Counted from the stretch's first letter, positions 33,537 through 45,169 are shown. The stretch is 60,127 bases of DNA from Lachnospiraceae bacterium (GCA_017624855.1 JAGAMF010000002.1:131866-191992), one strand, 5' to 3'. The notes: generated by a model from the sequence alone, not told the origin. Numbers and translations: made by a program.

Positions 33537-35840
33537 TTATTTATTTCTTAATTCCACACGGCGTACCTTACCACTGATTGTCTTAGGCAATTCTTCCATG
33601 AATTCTACGATTCTGGGGTATTTGTAAGGTGCTGTACGATTCTTAACATATACCTGGATTTCCTTCTTTAATTCATCGGAAGGCTGTGTTCCCTTGGTAA
33701 GAACGATATTGGCTTTTACAACCTGACCTCTGATTTCATCGGGTGCAGCAACAACAGCACACTCAAGAACATAAGGTAATTCCATGATAACACTTTCGAT
33801 TTCGAAGGGTCCGATACGATAACCGGAAGACTTGATTAAGTCATCCACACGGCCTACATACCAGAAGAAACCATCCTCATCTTTCCATGCGGTATCACCG
33901 GTATGATAATATCCGTCATGCCATGCTTCTTTGGTCTTTTCTTCATCAAGATAATAACCTTCGTAAAGACCGTTGGGCACTGCTTCTTCCGTACGGATTA
34001 CGATTTCACCGACTTCACCTACGCCGGCAGGCTTACCGTCTGCAAGCTGAATATCCACATCATAAAGAGGACTGGGTTTACCCATGGAACCGATTTTGTT
34101 ATTTTCACCTACAAAGTTTGCAATGGTAAGTGTAGTTTCGGTCTGGCCGAAACCTTCCATAATACGGATACCGGTTGCTTTTAAGAACTGGTTATAAACC
34201 TCAGGGTTCATAGCCTCACCTGCAACGGTTGCATATTTTATAGAGCTTAAATCATAGTTCTTTAAGTCTTCTTTGATGAAGAAACGATACATGGTAGTAG
34301 GTGCGCAGAAAGTTGTTATCTTATATTCCGCAAACATAGGTAAAATATCGTTTGCATCAAAACGATCGAAGTCATATACAAAAGTAGCCGCTTCACACAA
34401 CCACTGTCCGTATAATTTACCCCAAAGAGCCTTACCCCAACCGGTATCGGAAATGGTAAAGTGTAAACCGTTGGGATCTACATTGTGCCAATACTTAGCA
34501 GTTAAGAAATGTCCCAAAGGATACTTGTGATTGTGCGCTGCAATTCTGGGATATCCTGTTGTTCCCGATGTAAAGAGCATTAACATGGTATCTGTACCAC
34601 AAGCAGCATCTGCAGGTCTTTCAAATACAGTATCGTACTTAGGAAGACTTTCATCAAAATTATCCCAACCTTCCTTAGAACGGCCACAGATAATCTTAGT
34701 CTTGATGGTAGGTGACTTCGCAAGAGACTTTTCAACCTCTTCCGCCACATCTCCGTCACCGGTACATACGATTGCACTTATGCCTGCCGCATTGAAACGA
34801 TATTCAAAATCGTGATCTTTTAACTGGTTGGTTGCAGGAATAACGATTGCTCCAAGCTTATGTAATGCAAGGATTGAGAACCAGAACTGATAATGTCTCT
34901 TCAAAACAAGCATTACGCGGTCACCCTTTTTGATTCCCATATCCGCAAAGTAGTTTGCAGTCTGTGCAGAGTAACGGCTTAAATCCGCAAAAGTAAATCT
35001 TCTGCTCTTTTTATCGTTGGTTACATGAATCATGGCTGTCTTGCTGGGTGCTTTTCTTGCCATTTCATCCACAACATCGAATGCAAAGTTAAAAGTATCG
35101 TCATTTTTAAATTTAACAGAGTTAACAACACCTTTTTCATCTACGGTTGTTTCAACATATTTCTCGTATACGGGAGCTTTTAACTTCGCCAAATCCACAT
35201 TGGTGGTAGTGAAAGTTTTTACCTTCTCCTTATACTCAGCCACGCCGCCTTCTTCGGGATTCATAACGATTGCGTAGATTTCACAATCTTCGCCGCCGAG
35301 AGCGATTTCGTTATGAGGTGTGGAACTGTCATAGTAGATACAGTCACCTTCGTGAAGAATCTCGGTACGCTCACCGATCATCATTTTAAGGCTACCTTTG
35401 ATAACGATATCCATTTCCTGGCCGGTATGTGTAGAGAAACTGTAAGGAGGATTCAATGCTTCCTCCGAATAAGGAATCTTTACATAAAAGGGTTCTGCCA
35501 ATTTATTCTTGAATTTTGCAGCAAGTCGGTTGTATACAAAGCCTTCTCTTCTTACGATAGGCATTTCTTCACCCTTACGGGTTACGGTATACTCGGTAAG
35601 ACTGGGGCTTTCACCTTCCATAATTTCAGTCATTTCCACGCCGCAGACATGAGCGATTTTGTAAATAAAAGTAAAGCTGAAATCCTTCTGTCCGGATTCG
35701 TACTGAAGGTACTCCTCTTCGCTTAAACCGATTTTCTCCGCCAATTCTGCTGCGCTTAAGTTCATGTCTTCGCGCAATGCCTGAATTCGTCTTCCGACCT
35801 CCTGAATTTTGTCTTCCAACATGTTAGGGTTTTGTGTCAT
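33537..35840 (-). CDS. XRE-cupin-acyl-CoA ligase fusion
   Basis: 767 residues from the ATG six bases after GGAGGAC (the first in-frame ATG overlaps that site). An XRE helix-turn-helix (~15-70), a cupin (~100-180, TPHNEIALGG) and an AMP-forming ligase (~225-765) follow in order. Ligase motifs are MLFTSGTTGYPRI (the usual Lys is Arg), SDTGWGKALWG, EGFGQTETT, YHTGDTAW and the catalytic lysine in TISGKVRR. The WGKALWG stretch resembles medium-chain acyl-CoA synthetases. The N-terminal half looks like a cupin-type regulator, so the protein may couple sensing to acid activation. The Ile T-box upstream hints at branched-chain acids. Confidence 0.85.
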   Translation of the reverse strand: MTQNPNMLEDKIQEVGRRIQALREDMNLSAAELAEKIGLSEEEYLQYESGQKDFSFTFIYKIAHVCGVEMTEIMEGESPSLTEYTVTRKGEEMPIVRREGFVYNRLAAKFKNKLAEPFYVKIPYSEEALNPPYSFSTHTGQEMDIVIKGSLKMMIGERTEILHEGDCIYYDSSTPHNEIALGGEDCEIYAIVMNPEEGGVAEYKEKVKTFTTTNVDLAKLKAPVYEKYVETTVDEKGVVNSVKFKNDDTFNFAFDVVDEMARKAPSKTAMIHVTNDKKSRRFTFADLSRYSAQTANYFADMGIKKGDRVMLVLKRHYQFWFSILALHKLGAIVIPATNQLKDHDFEYRFNAAGISAIVCTGDGDVAEEVEKSLAKSPTIKTKIICGRSKEGWDNFDESLPKYDTVFERPADAACGTDTMLMLFTSGTTGYPRIAAHNHKYPLGHFLTAKYWHNVDPNGLHFTISDTGWGKALWGKLYGQWLCEAATFVYDFDRFDANDILPMFAEYKITTFCAPTTMYRFFIKEDLKNYDLSSIKYATVAGEAMNPEVYNQFLKATGIRIMEGFGQTETTLTIANFVGENNKIGSMGKPSPLYDVDIQLADGKPAGVGEVGEIVIRTEEAVPNGLYEGYYLDEEKTKEAWHDGYYHTGDTAWKDEDGFFWYVGRVDDLIKSSGYRIGPFEIESVIMELPYVLECAVVAAPDEIRGQVVKANIVLTKGTQPSDELKKEIQVYVKNRTAPYKYPRIVEFMEELPKTISGKVRRVELRNK

Positions 35841-35924
35841 TTTTTTGTCCTCCATTTAATTAAAATAAATGGTCTGCATGTTTGAGTAGCAATCATGTTT
35901 AGAATAAGAATTTGCTTGCAAATA

Positions 35925-36188
35925 CAAAAAACTCGCCTCAAAGCTTCCTTTGAGACGAGTAATATTCTACCCGCGGTACCACTCAAATTGTGTTCATAAC
36001 ACCTCTCGCAGACTCCATCAAGTCTTTTGTCTTAACGCGACATCACGGGAATCGTCTACTTACGGTTACGCTTTCGGGATTCCGGCTCAGAAGGGATAAC
36101 CACTTGGACACTTGACTGTCATCTCACACCAACCGATGACTCTCTGAAAATCAGCACTTCCGGGTCTTCTTCGTCGTTGCCTTTTACA
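35925..36188 (-). promoter_or_regulatory. T-box riboswitch, predicted Ile-specific (second copy)
   Basis: Same architecture as the leader at 11303. The T-box motif is GAGTGGTACCGCGGGT (~35971-35986). The terminator stem ACTCGTCTCAAAG/CTTTGAGGCGAGT (35931-35960) ends in a T run. The GAAG/CTTC helix sets the specifier at ATC (36097-36095), and the TGGT bulge matches A73. Here the base after the specifier is C, not the usual purine. It governs the XRE-cupin-acyl-CoA ligase gene. Confidence 0.85.
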
Positions 36189-36194
36189 AAACAT

Positions 36195-36223
36195 AAAATA
36201 CCACTTTCATTTTTTGTTGTCAA
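36195..36223 (-). promoter_or_regulatory. Sigma-A promoter of the second T-box leader
   Basis: TTGACA (36223-36218), 17 bases, TATTTT (36200-36195). Confidence 0.75.
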
Positions 36224-36264
36224 TGACTTTTTTATAAATTTTTATAAAAAGGACATTAATCTTT

Positions 36265-37236
36265 TTAGTTATTTACAACTTCATCGTATATTTTTATAAA
36301 TAAATCTCTCTTATTTAATGTATTGGCAGCCTCTACCGTTGCCTCATCATAGCTCACAAACGCTATGGAATCTACCATGATTTGGTAGGGCACATCCACA
36401 TTCATTTTCTCCCCGTACTGTCTTTCCAATACATTAACTTCCATATAACAATCTTCATATATCCAGCCCAATGTATAATAAAATTCAATGTATTTATCTT
36501 CAATAACATAATCTTCATCTGTAAAATTACTGATTTTTTCCTTTAAAGTTTCTTCATCATAATTGAAATTGATATAGTTAGGCTTTCCGTAATAATCAAT
36601 AATTTCGGTTAATGCAATGCCGCTCACACATTCTTCGTCATTTCCCACCACAGAATTATCAACAAATACAAGTCGAAAAACACTGTTATCTATATATTCC
36701 GCATTCGAAGTTAAAGTTCCTGTATCTATTTCTCTGACCGGAAAATCAAATGTTAACAATGCAATATGTTTATCAGCATTATGAACATCTGCGGTATCCG
36801 GCGCATGAAGTTCAAAACCAACAGATGCGTCTACACCGTATTTATCCCCAAATACAAGTTTTGATACAGGATGATTATTCACATAAATATCTTCCCAAGT
36901 GCACTGTTCGAAGTCTTTATTCAGAAATTCTTTTACCTGATAATCATTAAAATCACTGAAATCCTTTGAAATGGGTAAAGTTATTTCCGTATTCAATACT
37001 TTTTCCGGTCTGTTCGCAACAATTGCATCGGTTGAAAGTAAATCACTGCTAAAATAGAAAGATGTTGATTTTATTTCATTCTCATCATCCATATTTTCGG
37101 TTTCGTTTTCTGCAACATCCGTGCTTTCTTCAATTACCCCTTCATTGGTACCCGTTGTTGTTTCGTTATTACAACCTGTCATGCATGCCATAATTGTAAT
37201 AAGACACAATGAAGTTACTAAAATTCTCTTTAACAT
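36265..37236 (-). CDS. Predicted lipoprotein, unknown function
   Basis: 323 residues. The signal peptide MLKRILVTSLCLITIM ends in a lipobox-like ACMTGC (cysteine ~22), so it is probably lipid-anchored outside the cell membrane. An acidic Thr/Glu-rich linker (~25-55) precedes a ~265-residue domain without recognised motifs. AAAGGAG lies upstream of the ATG. It stands between the second T-box and the ABC importer, with no obvious operon partner. Confidence 0.75.
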   Translation of the reverse strand: MLKRILVTSLCLITIMACMTGCNNETTTGTNEGVIEESTDVAENETENMDDENEIKSTSFYFSSDLLSTDAIVANRPEKVLNTEITLPISKDFSDFNDYQVKEFLNKDFEQCTWEDIYVNNHPVSKLVFGDKYGVDASVGFELHAPDTADVHNADKHIALLTFDFPVREIDTGTLTSNAEYIDNSVFRLVFVDNSVVGNDEECVSGIALTEIIDYYGKPNYINFNYDEETLKEKISNFTDEDYVIEDKYIEFYYTLGWIYEDCYMEVNVLERQYGEKMNVDVPYQIMVDSIAFVSYDEATVEAANTLNKRDLFIKIYDEVVNN

Positions 37237-37462
37237 ATTTCAGTCTCCTTTTCATCGCTCGAAGCTATTGTTTTATTGACATAAAAAGCATCTGCTTTCC
37301 TGTTATTGCAAAACAAAACGCAGAATCACTTTTATGCTCCTACATTCTAACACATTTCATTTATTGTGATTGTAAAATGAGATGTGCGGTTGAAAATATG
37401 CGACAAACGGTATAGACACGCCTACAATTACCGCACTGAAATCTCGCAAAACATAATACAAA

Positions 37463-37495
37463 ACCCTCTTTACCGAAACATTCAGCAAAGAGGGT
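37463..37495 (-). terminator. Terminator of the amino-acid ABC importer operon
   Basis: ACCCTCTTT/AAAGAGGGT with a 15-base loop followed by TTG on the minus strand. The rest of 37237-37547 shows no gene I can support. Confidence 0.65.
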
Positions 37496-37547
37496 ACCTA
37501 TCCGTTTGTCAAAATTTTATAATAACTTCCTTTATCTTCTGCTTATT

Positions 37548-38333
37548 TTACAATACCTTTGCCAGGAAATTCTGCAATCTCTCGGTCTTGGGATGTTCAA
37601 AGAACTCATCCGGAGCTGCTTCTTCCACGATTTTACCGTCAGCCATAAAAATCACGCGGCTGGCAACTTCTTTGGCAAATGCCATTTCGTGGGTAACAAC
37701 CACCATGGTCATCTTCTCTTCGGCCAAGTCACGCATAACCGCAAGAACTTCACCGACCATTTCGGGATCAAGGGCTGAGGTAGGCTCATCGAAAAGCATT
37801 ACATCCGGTTTCATGCAAAGAGCACGAACAATGGCAATACGCTGTTTCTGACCGCCTGACAACTGGTTGGGATATGCATCCGCTCTGTCGGAAAGACCCA
37901 CTCGTTCAAGGAGTCTTTTTGCCTCTGCTTCCGCTTCTTCCTTTGACTTACCCTGAAGTTTCATCGGTCCCAAGGTGAGATTCTTCATAATACTCATATG
38001 AGGGAATAAATTAAACTGCTGGAACACCATTCCCATCTTCTGACGATGAAGATTGATATCGGTTTTCGGATCCGTAATATCCACACCTTCAAAAAGAATC
38101 TGTCCTTCCGTAGGTTCTTCCAAGCGATTTAAACAACGAAGAAAGGTACTTTTACCGGAACCGGAAGGTCCTACCACAAATACCACATCTCCTTTGTTGA
38201 TATCCACGGATACACCATCTAACGCATCCAATTCCTTAAAACTTTTCTTTAAATCTTTTACCTGAATCAGAGGTGAGCCCGAAACCGCCCAAGCTTCTTT
38301 CAGCGCAGCATTTACACTTTTCTTATCTTTCAC
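37548..38333 (-). CDS. Polar amino-acid ABC transporter ATPase
   Basis: 261 residues. Walker A is [13 protein letters not shown] (~54-66), the Q-loop FQQFNLFPH (~105), the signature [10 protein letters not shown] (~155) and Walker [13 protein letters not shown] (~178). It belongs to the GlnQ/HisP group that powers import of polar amino acids. A GTG start ten bases after AAAGGAGG overlaps the permease gene end, implying coupled translation. An unusual ~20-residue N-terminal extension precedes the ATPase fold. The substrate is not determined. Confidence 0.9.
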   Translation of the reverse strand: MKDKKSVNAALKEAWAVSGSPLIQVKDLKKSFKELDALDGVSVDINKGDVVFVVGPSGSGKSTFLRCLNRLEEPTEGQILFEGVDITDPKTDINLHRQKMGMVFQQFNLFPHMSIMKNLTLGPMKLQGKSKEEAEAEAKRLLERVGLSDRADAYPNQLSGGQKQRIAIVRALCMKPDVMLFDEPTSALDPEMVGEVLAVMRDLAEEKMTMVVVTHEMAFAKEVASRVIFMADGKIVEEAAPDEFFEHPKTERLQNFLAKVL

Positions 38334-39021
38334 TGTTGCGCAACCTCCTTTCCAGTACTTTAATCAACCAGCTAAGCATCATAACAAACGCCAGATAAAT
38401 TGCCGCCACGGCCAATAAAGGCATCATGGGCGAAAATGTCTGACTTCGAATAATATCCGCACCCTTTGTTAAATCTTCCAATGCAATATAGCCGGCAACG
38501 GAAGTCTCTTTTAAAAGCACAATAAACTCATTACCCAAGGCAGGAAGTACATTCTTCAACGCCTGGGGCAAAATAATGTGAATCATGGTCTGGGTATAGT
38601 TAAAACCAAGGCTTCGCCCCGCTTCAAACTGGCCTGCATCAATGGACATAATACCGCCACGCACAATCTCTGCCACATAGGCACCGGAATTGATACCGAA
38701 TGCAATAACTGCCACCAACACCTTGTCAACACGGACACTTCCGAAAATGACAAAGTAGATAATCAACAACTGCACCAATACCGGTGTACCTCTGATTACC
38801 GTAAGGTAGATATTACATAACCAGTTAAGGAATTTCATCTTACCGGTTTTATCATGGGTAGAGCGAATAATCGCCACAATAAATCCCAAAGCAATACCAA
38901 TCAAAACGGCGAAGAGAGTTACTTCCAAAGTAACTCCCAATCCGTCTACAATGTATTTCCAACGGTCTTCTTTTATGAAATTCAAATAAAAATCATTTGT
39001 AAAATCCGTAATAAAATTCAT
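38323..39021 (-). CDS. Polar amino-acid ABC transporter permease
   Basis: 232 residues with about five membrane helices. The EAA loop [25 protein letters not shown] (hallmark EAGRSLG...ILPQA, ~130-155) docks the ATPase. It belongs to the HisMQ/GlnP group and forms the membrane channel of the importer. It lies between the binding protein (18-base gap) and the ATPase (11-base overlap). Confidence 0.92.
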   Translation of the reverse strand: MNFITDFTNDFYLNFIKEDRWKYIVDGLGVTLEVTLFAVLIGIALGFIVAIIRSTHDKTGKMKFLNWLCNIYLTVIRGTPVLVQLLIIYFVIFGSVRVDKVLVAVIAFGINSGAYVAEIVRGGIMSIDAGQFEAGRSLGFNYTQTMIHIILPQALKNVLPALGNEFIVLLKETSVAGYIALEDLTKGADIIRSQTFSPMMPLLAVAAIYLAFVMMLSWLIKVLERRLRNSER

Positions 39022-39038
39022 GTAACTCTCCGTCTAAA

Positions 39039-39764
39039 TTATTCAGCCGCAATGTACTTGTCGATGATTGCCTGAAGTTCTCCCGATTCCTCAAGCTTCG
39101 CGATTGCCGCGTTGATCTCTTCAAGAAGCTCTGTATTGTCCTTAGCGACTGCAATTGCATACTCTTCATAAGTAAATGCTTCATCAATTACATAGATGCC
39201 TTCGTTCTGCTCAACGAACACGTTTGCAGGCTGTGAGTCAATCATAACCGCATCAACCTTATCCTGAAGAAGGGCCTGAACTGCTTCGTAACCCTTGTTG
39301 TAACGCTCAACGGTTGCGCCTTCAATATCACCTGCGTAGATATCGCCTGTTGTACCAAGCTGAACACCTACGGTTCTGCCTTCCAAATCCTCGGGACCGG
39401 TAATGTCACTGCCTTCTTTTACAATAATTACCTGAGCTGCGGTTGTATAAGGTGTAGAGAAATTAACCGACTCTAAACGGTCTTCGCTGATGGTAAGACC
39501 TGCAACACCCATATCAGCCTTGCCGGTAGATACTGCCATAATGATAGAATCAAATGCCATATCTTCGATTACAAGTTCTCTGCCCATTTCATCTGCGATT
39601 GCCTGTGCAATCTCCACATCGATACCTACAATTTCATCACCTTCATGATATTCATAAGGCGGGAACTCCGCATTGGTTGCCATTACAAGTTCATTGTTTG
39701 AACCGCATGCGCAAAGTGTCATCATCATTGCTACTGCACATAAAACAGTTAAAAATTTCTTCAT
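39039..39764 (-). CDS. Polar amino-acid ABC transporter substrate-binding lipoprotein
   Basis: 241 residues from the ATG five bases after GGAGGAG; the longer frame runs into the groL terminator. Signal peptide MKKFLTVLCAVAMMMTL with lipobox LCACG (cysteine ~20). The family-3 binding-protein fold is clear from ATNAEFPPYEYHEGD (~30-44), GIDVEIAQAIADEMG and the AKDNTELLEEINAAI end. It captures an amino acid outside the membrane for the adjoining permease and ATPase. It is separated from groL by a terminator. Confidence 0.92.
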   Translation of the reverse strand: MKKFLTVLCAVAMMMTLCACGSNNELVMATNAEFPPYEYHEGDEIVGIDVEIAQAIADEMGRELVIEDMAFDSIIMAVSTGKADMGVAGLTISEDRLESVNFSTPYTTAAQVIIVKEGSDITGPEDLEGRTVGVQLGTTGDIYAGDIEGATVERYNKGYEAVQALLQDKVDAVMIDSQPANVFVEQNEGIYVIDEAFTYEEYAIAVAKDNTELLEEINAAIAKLEESGELQAIIDKYIAAE

Positions 39765-39824
39765 TTTATCTCCTCCGATATAATACGATTTACTTTCTGC
39801 CATTTTTACATAAATAAAAGAAAA

Positions 39825-39856
39825 TGGTATGCAAGCGTCATTGCTTAGCATACCAC
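39825..39856 (-). terminator. Terminator of the groSL operon
   Basis: TGGTATGC/GCATACCA with a 15-base centre followed by TTTTCTTTTATT on the minus strand, 45 bases past the groL stop. Confidence 0.8.
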
Positions 39857-39901
39857 TTTCTAAGACTTTCGTCAAACTTTTCCTTAAAAATCGGGGCTTT
39901 T

Positions 39902-41557
<1,656 letters not shown>

Positions 41558-41609
41558 CTACATTCTCTCAAAAAGGAATTTTCCATTCTTATTATAAAAG
41601 AATTGCAAA

Positions 41610-41894
41610 TTATTCCACGATTGCAAGAATATCGGACTGCTTTACGAGAATGAATTCTTCTCCGTCCATTTTTACTTCTGTGCCGGCATATTTGGTATAG
41701 ATTACCTTATCTCCTGCCTTAACGCTCATTTTAATCTCTTTTCCGTCAGGAAGGATTCCGGGGCCTACTGCCACAACCTCTGCCTCCTGAGGTTTTTCCT
41801 TAGTCTGCCCGGGTAATACAATACCGGACTTGGTTGTTTCTTCCGCTACAAGCTGCTTTAATACAACTCTGTCTCCTAAAGGTACTAATTTCAT
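41610..41894 (-). CDS. groS: GroES co-chaperonin
   Basis: 94 residues: MKLVPLGDRVVLKQL at the N-terminus, a mobile loop near TTKSGIVLPGQ (~20-30) and the C-terminal KQSDILAIVE. It caps GroEL. AGGAGG lies before the ATG. The first gene of the heat-shock operon. Confidence 0.98.
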   Translation of the reverse strand: MKLVPLGDRVVLKQLVAEETTKSGIVLPGQTKEKPQEAEVVAVGPGILPDGKEIKMSVKAGDKVIYTKYAGTEVKMDGEEFILVKQSDILAIVE

Positions 41895-41944
41895 GTTTTA
41901 AGCCTCCTTTTATATTGCTGAAATTGTAATTCTTTCGTTCTCTG

Positions 41945-41971
41945 TTAGCACTCTCGCCTTACGAGTGCTAA
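41945..41971. promoter_or_regulatory. CIRCE element (HrcA operator)
   Basis: A perfect inverted repeat TTAGCACTC-N9-GAGTGCTAA between the promoter and groS. HrcA bound here represses groSL until heat shock. Confidence 0.97.
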
Positions 41972-41982
41972 TCACGAGTTTT

Positions 41983-42011
41983 ATCATATCTTTTTGCGGT
42001 TCTCTTTGCAA
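41983..42011 (-). promoter_or_regulatory. Sigma-A promoter of groSL
   Basis: TTGCAA (42011-42006), 17 bases, TATGAT (41988-41983), ending 12 bases before the CIRCE element. Confidence 0.75.
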
Positions 42012-42135
42012 TCTGTATCAGAAAAGTTTATCTTTCTTTTTCTCAATTTTCCTCATTTTTGCTCCCTTTTTCTCTCATTTTCTCATTTATAGCGTTTTGA
42101 AGTGAAAAAAATGTGTTTTTTTAACAACATAAATA

Positions 42136-42144
42136 TGATATAAT
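42136..42144 (+). promoter_or_regulatory. Extended -10 of the diguanylate cyclase gene
   Basis: TGATATAAT is a perfect extended -10. The region expected to hold the -35 is a T run, so strength is uncertain. The leader to the ATG would be about 100 bases. Confidence 0.5.
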
Positions 42145-42250
42145 TGTCATGTATTTGGAATTTATTTCTTTTCTTATTGGCAAAGAAGTGTTATTCTAGT
42201 AATATGAATAAATATTAGATATTGTTCAACTATAAATTGAGGTGATTTGT

Positions 42251-43366
42251 ATGTCAACCTTTTTTAAAAATTTGGTGACTTATGTCAAAAACTTAATAAA
42301 CGGTGACGAATATATTTCCGACCGGACCAAGTTAAGCTATACCATTACGGCAATTTCCATTATACATGTGTTGATTGCGGTATTTTTTGCCCTTAACAAT
42401 AATATTTTGCTTACCCTTTACAATGTAGGCTCTTTCTTCCTTTATCAGGGAACTATGGAATTGGTTAAGAAGAAAAAGTACATAGCAACCACCATCATTA
42501 CTTGCGTGGAAATTATCGTGTTTGTACTGGTAACTTCGTTCTGTATCGGCACCATAATGCGATTTAATTTATACTGTCTGGCAGTTGTGCCCGGTATCTT
42601 TTACATTGCATCCACAATTAAGGATTTTAAAGGAAGAACCTTATTCCCCTTCTTGTTTTCCATATGTTCCATGTTGACTTTCGTTACATCCCTGTTGTTC
42701 GAGCTTATCCATGAACCTTTGTATGTTTTCGAACCTTCCGTAATAACACAGCTTGTGGAAATTTTTAATGTTATTGTTGTTTATGTCATGATGATTATCT
42801 TCTCCCTTCTGTTTACTTGGGAGATGAAAAACAACAGTGCCGCATTGGAGAAGCGAAATCAGCAGTTGCAGCAGTTTGCCAACCGCGACCCTTTAACCAA
42901 GCTTCCCAACCGACGCAGTATGATGCAGGTGTTGAATGTGTCCATGCATGAATTACAGCGAGACAATGCTCCGTTTAGCGTTATCCTCGGTGATATTGAT
43001 GACTTTAAGAAGGTAAACGACAATTACGGTCATGATGCCGGCGACAAAGTACTTGTTATGGTGGCTAACACCATTACCTCTCAGTTAAGAGACTGCGACT
43101 CCGTATGTCGTTGGGGCGGTGAAGAAATCCTGATTATCATAAAGGGTGATTTGGAAGCAGCCAAGAACATCGCAGAGCGAATCCGTCTTAACATCTCCTC
43201 TTCGAAGGTCGAGCACGGTGGTCAGCAGATTCGCGTTACCATGACCTTCGGTGTTGCTCAGGCCAAAGCAGGCGACCGTATCGAACATCTGATTCAGCAG
43301 GCGGATAACCGTTTATACTACGGAAAAGGCCACGGCAAAAATCAGGTTGTAGACCAGAATGTATAA
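42251..43366 (+). CDS. Membrane diguanylate cyclase (GGDEF)
   Basis: 371 residues from the ATG preceded by GAGGTG. About six membrane helices fill residues 1-195, a short coiled linker (~198-215) leads to the GGDEF domain (~215-370). The active site reads WGGEEI (GGEEF variant, functional in many enzymes), with an upstream RDCD inhibitory site, so feedback by its product is likely. It makes cyclic di-GMP at the membrane. A PilZ receptor gene lies 5 kb away. It is divergent from groSL with its own terminator. Confidence 0.93.
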   Translation: MSTFFKNLVTYVKNLINGDEYISDRTKLSYTITAISIIHVLIAVFFALNNNILLTLYNVGSFFLYQGTMELVKKKKYIATTIITCVEIIVFVLVTSFCIGTIMRFNLYCLAVVPGIFYIASTIKDFKGRTLFPFLFSICSMLTFVTSLLFELIHEPLYVFEPSVITQLVEIFNVIVVYVMMIIFSLLFTWEMKNNSAALEKRNQQLQQFANRDPLTKLPNRRSMMQVLNVSMHELQRDNAPFSVILGDIDDFKKVNDNYGHDAGDKVLVMVANTITSQLRDCDSVCRWGGEEILIIIKGDLEAAKNIAERIRLNISSSKVEHGGQQIRVTMTFGVAQAKAGDRIEHLIQQADNRLYYGKGHGKNQVVDQNV

Positions 43367-43383
43367 TCTTTATAAGTAAAATT

Positions 43384-43412
43384 AAGAGCATCCTTTTGCG
43401 GTGCTCTTTTTC
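43384..43412 (+). terminator. Terminator of diguanylate cyclase gene
   Basis: AAGAGCA/TGCTCTT with an 11-base loop followed by TTTCTTT. Confidence 0.8.
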
Positions 43413-43537
43413 TTTGCCCGTATCTTCTTATTCTTTTTATAGAAATAAGGAAACTTTCTTGCTTTTTTTATAAAAGTATGTACAATAAGTAATGGTGCGC
43501 AAATTTAGCATTTATAGAAAGAAATGGAGTTTTTAGA

Positions 43538-45169
43538 ATGATTAGTGCAAACAATGTATCATTGCGCTTTGGTAAAAAAGCGTTATTCGAAGAAGTAAAC
43601 ATTAAATTTACCGAAGGAAACTGCTACGGCCTTATCGGTGCCAACGGTGCAGGAAAGTCTACTTTCCTGAAACTGCTTTCCGGTGAATTGGAAACCACCA
43701 CAGGTGACATTACCATTACTCCCGGCCAGCGTCTTTCCGTTTTAGAGCAGGACCACTTTAAATATGACAGCTATACCGTAATGGATACGGTAATTATGGG
43801 TAATCCCCGTCTCTACGAAGTTATGAAAGAGAAAGAGGCTATTTATGCAAAAGAAGACTTTACCGACGAAGACGGTATCCGTGCCAGCGAACTGGAAGGC
43901 GAATTTGCCGAAATGGACGGTTGGGAAGCCGAATCCAACGCTGCCAACCTTTTAAACGGTCTTGGTATCGAAACCGATATCCACTACTCTCTTATGAGCG
44001 ATTTGGGTGGTAACGAAAAGGTTAAAATCCTTCTTGCCAAGGCACTGTTCGGTAATCCGGACATCCTTTTATTGGACGAACCTACCAACCACTTGGATTT
44101 GGATGCCATTGCATGGTTGGAAGAATTCTTAATCAACTTTGAGAATACCGTAATCGTGGTATCCCACGACCGTTATTTCTTAAATAAGGTATGTACACAT
44201 ACCGCCGACATTGACTACGGTAAAATTCAGTTGTACGCCGGAAACTACGATTTCTGGTATGAATCCAGCCAGCTGTTGATTAAGCAGATGAAAGAAGCCA
44301 ACAAGAAGAAGGAAGAAAAGATCAAGGAATTGCAGGAATTTATCTCCCGCTTCTCCGCAAACGCTTCCAAATCAAAGCAGGCAACTTCCAGAAAGAAAGC
44401 TTTGGAAAAAATCGAGTTGGATACCATTAAACCTTCCAGCCGTAAGTACCCTTACATTGATTTCCGCCCCGAACGCGAAATCGGCAACGAAGTACTTTCC
44501 GTTGAAGGCATCAGCAAGACCATTAACGGCGAAAAAGTTCTGGACAATATTACCTTTATTTTAGGTCGTGAAGACAAGGTTGCCTTTGTAGGTAGCAATG
44601 AAATTGCCAAAACAACATTGTTTAAAATTCTTACCGGCGAAATGGAACCGGATGAAGGAACTTACAAATGGGGTGTAACCACATCACAGGCTTACTTCCC
44701 CAAGGATAACACCAAAGAATTTGACTGCGACTTAACCATTGCAGACTGGTTAATGGGCTACTCTCCCGTAAAAGACATTACTTATGTCCGCGGTTTCTTG
44801 GGCAGAATGCTTTTTGCCGGCGAAGACGGTGTTAAGAAAGTCCGTGTCCTTTCCGGTGGTGAAAAGGTGCGTTGTCTTTTAAGTAAAATGATGATTAGCG
44901 GCGCAAACTGCCTAATCCTTGACGAACCCACCAACCACTTGGACATGGAATCCATTACCGCATTAAACAACGGTTTAATGAAATTCAGCGGCGTAGAACT
45001 CTTCTCCTGCCATGACCACCAGTTTGTGCAGACTACCGCAAACCGTATTATGGAAATCCTTCCCAACGGCACCTTAATCGATAAGATTACCACTTACGAC
45101 GAATACCTGGAAAGCGATGCAATGGCAAGAAAGCGTACCATCTATTCCGTAAACAAGAGCGAAGACTAA
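43538..45169 (+). CDS. ABC-F family ATPase
   Basis: 543 residues with two ABC domains and no membrane segment. The first Walker A is IGANGAGKSTFL (~31-42) with LLLDEPTNHLDLDA (~176-189); the linker (~240-290) is basic and helical; the second site has a degenerate loop GSNEIAKTTL and LILDEPTNHLDME. ABC-F proteins act on ribosomes, some giving antibiotic protection, others in translation control; the YbiT/EttA-like length favours a housekeeping role. TGGAG precedes the ATG, and it has its own terminator. Confidence 0.93.
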   Translation: MISANNVSLRFGKKALFEEVNIKFTEGNCYGLIGANGAGKSTFLKLLSGELETTTGDITITPGQRLSVLEQDHFKYDSYTVMDTVIMGNPRLYEVMKEKEAIYAKEDFTDEDGIRASELEGEFAEMDGWEAESNAANLLNGLGIETDIHYSLMSDLGGNEKVKILLAKALFGNPDILLLDEPTNHLDLDAIAWLEEFLINFENTVIVVSHDRYFLNKVCTHTADIDYGKIQLYAGNYDFWYESSQLLIKQMKEANKKKEEKIKELQEFISRFSANASKSKQATSRKKALEKIELDTIKPSSRKYPYIDFRPEREIGNEVLSVEGISKTINGEKVLDNITFILGREDKVAFVGSNEIAKTTLFKILTGEMEPDEGTYKWGVTTSQAYFPKDNTKEFDCDLTIADWLMGYSPVKDITYVRGFLGRMLFAGEDGVKKVRVLSGGEKVRCLLSKMMISGANCLILDEPTNHLDMESITALNNGLMKFSGVELFSCHDHQFVQTTANRIMEILPNGTLIDKITTYDEYLESDAMARKRTIYSVNKSED

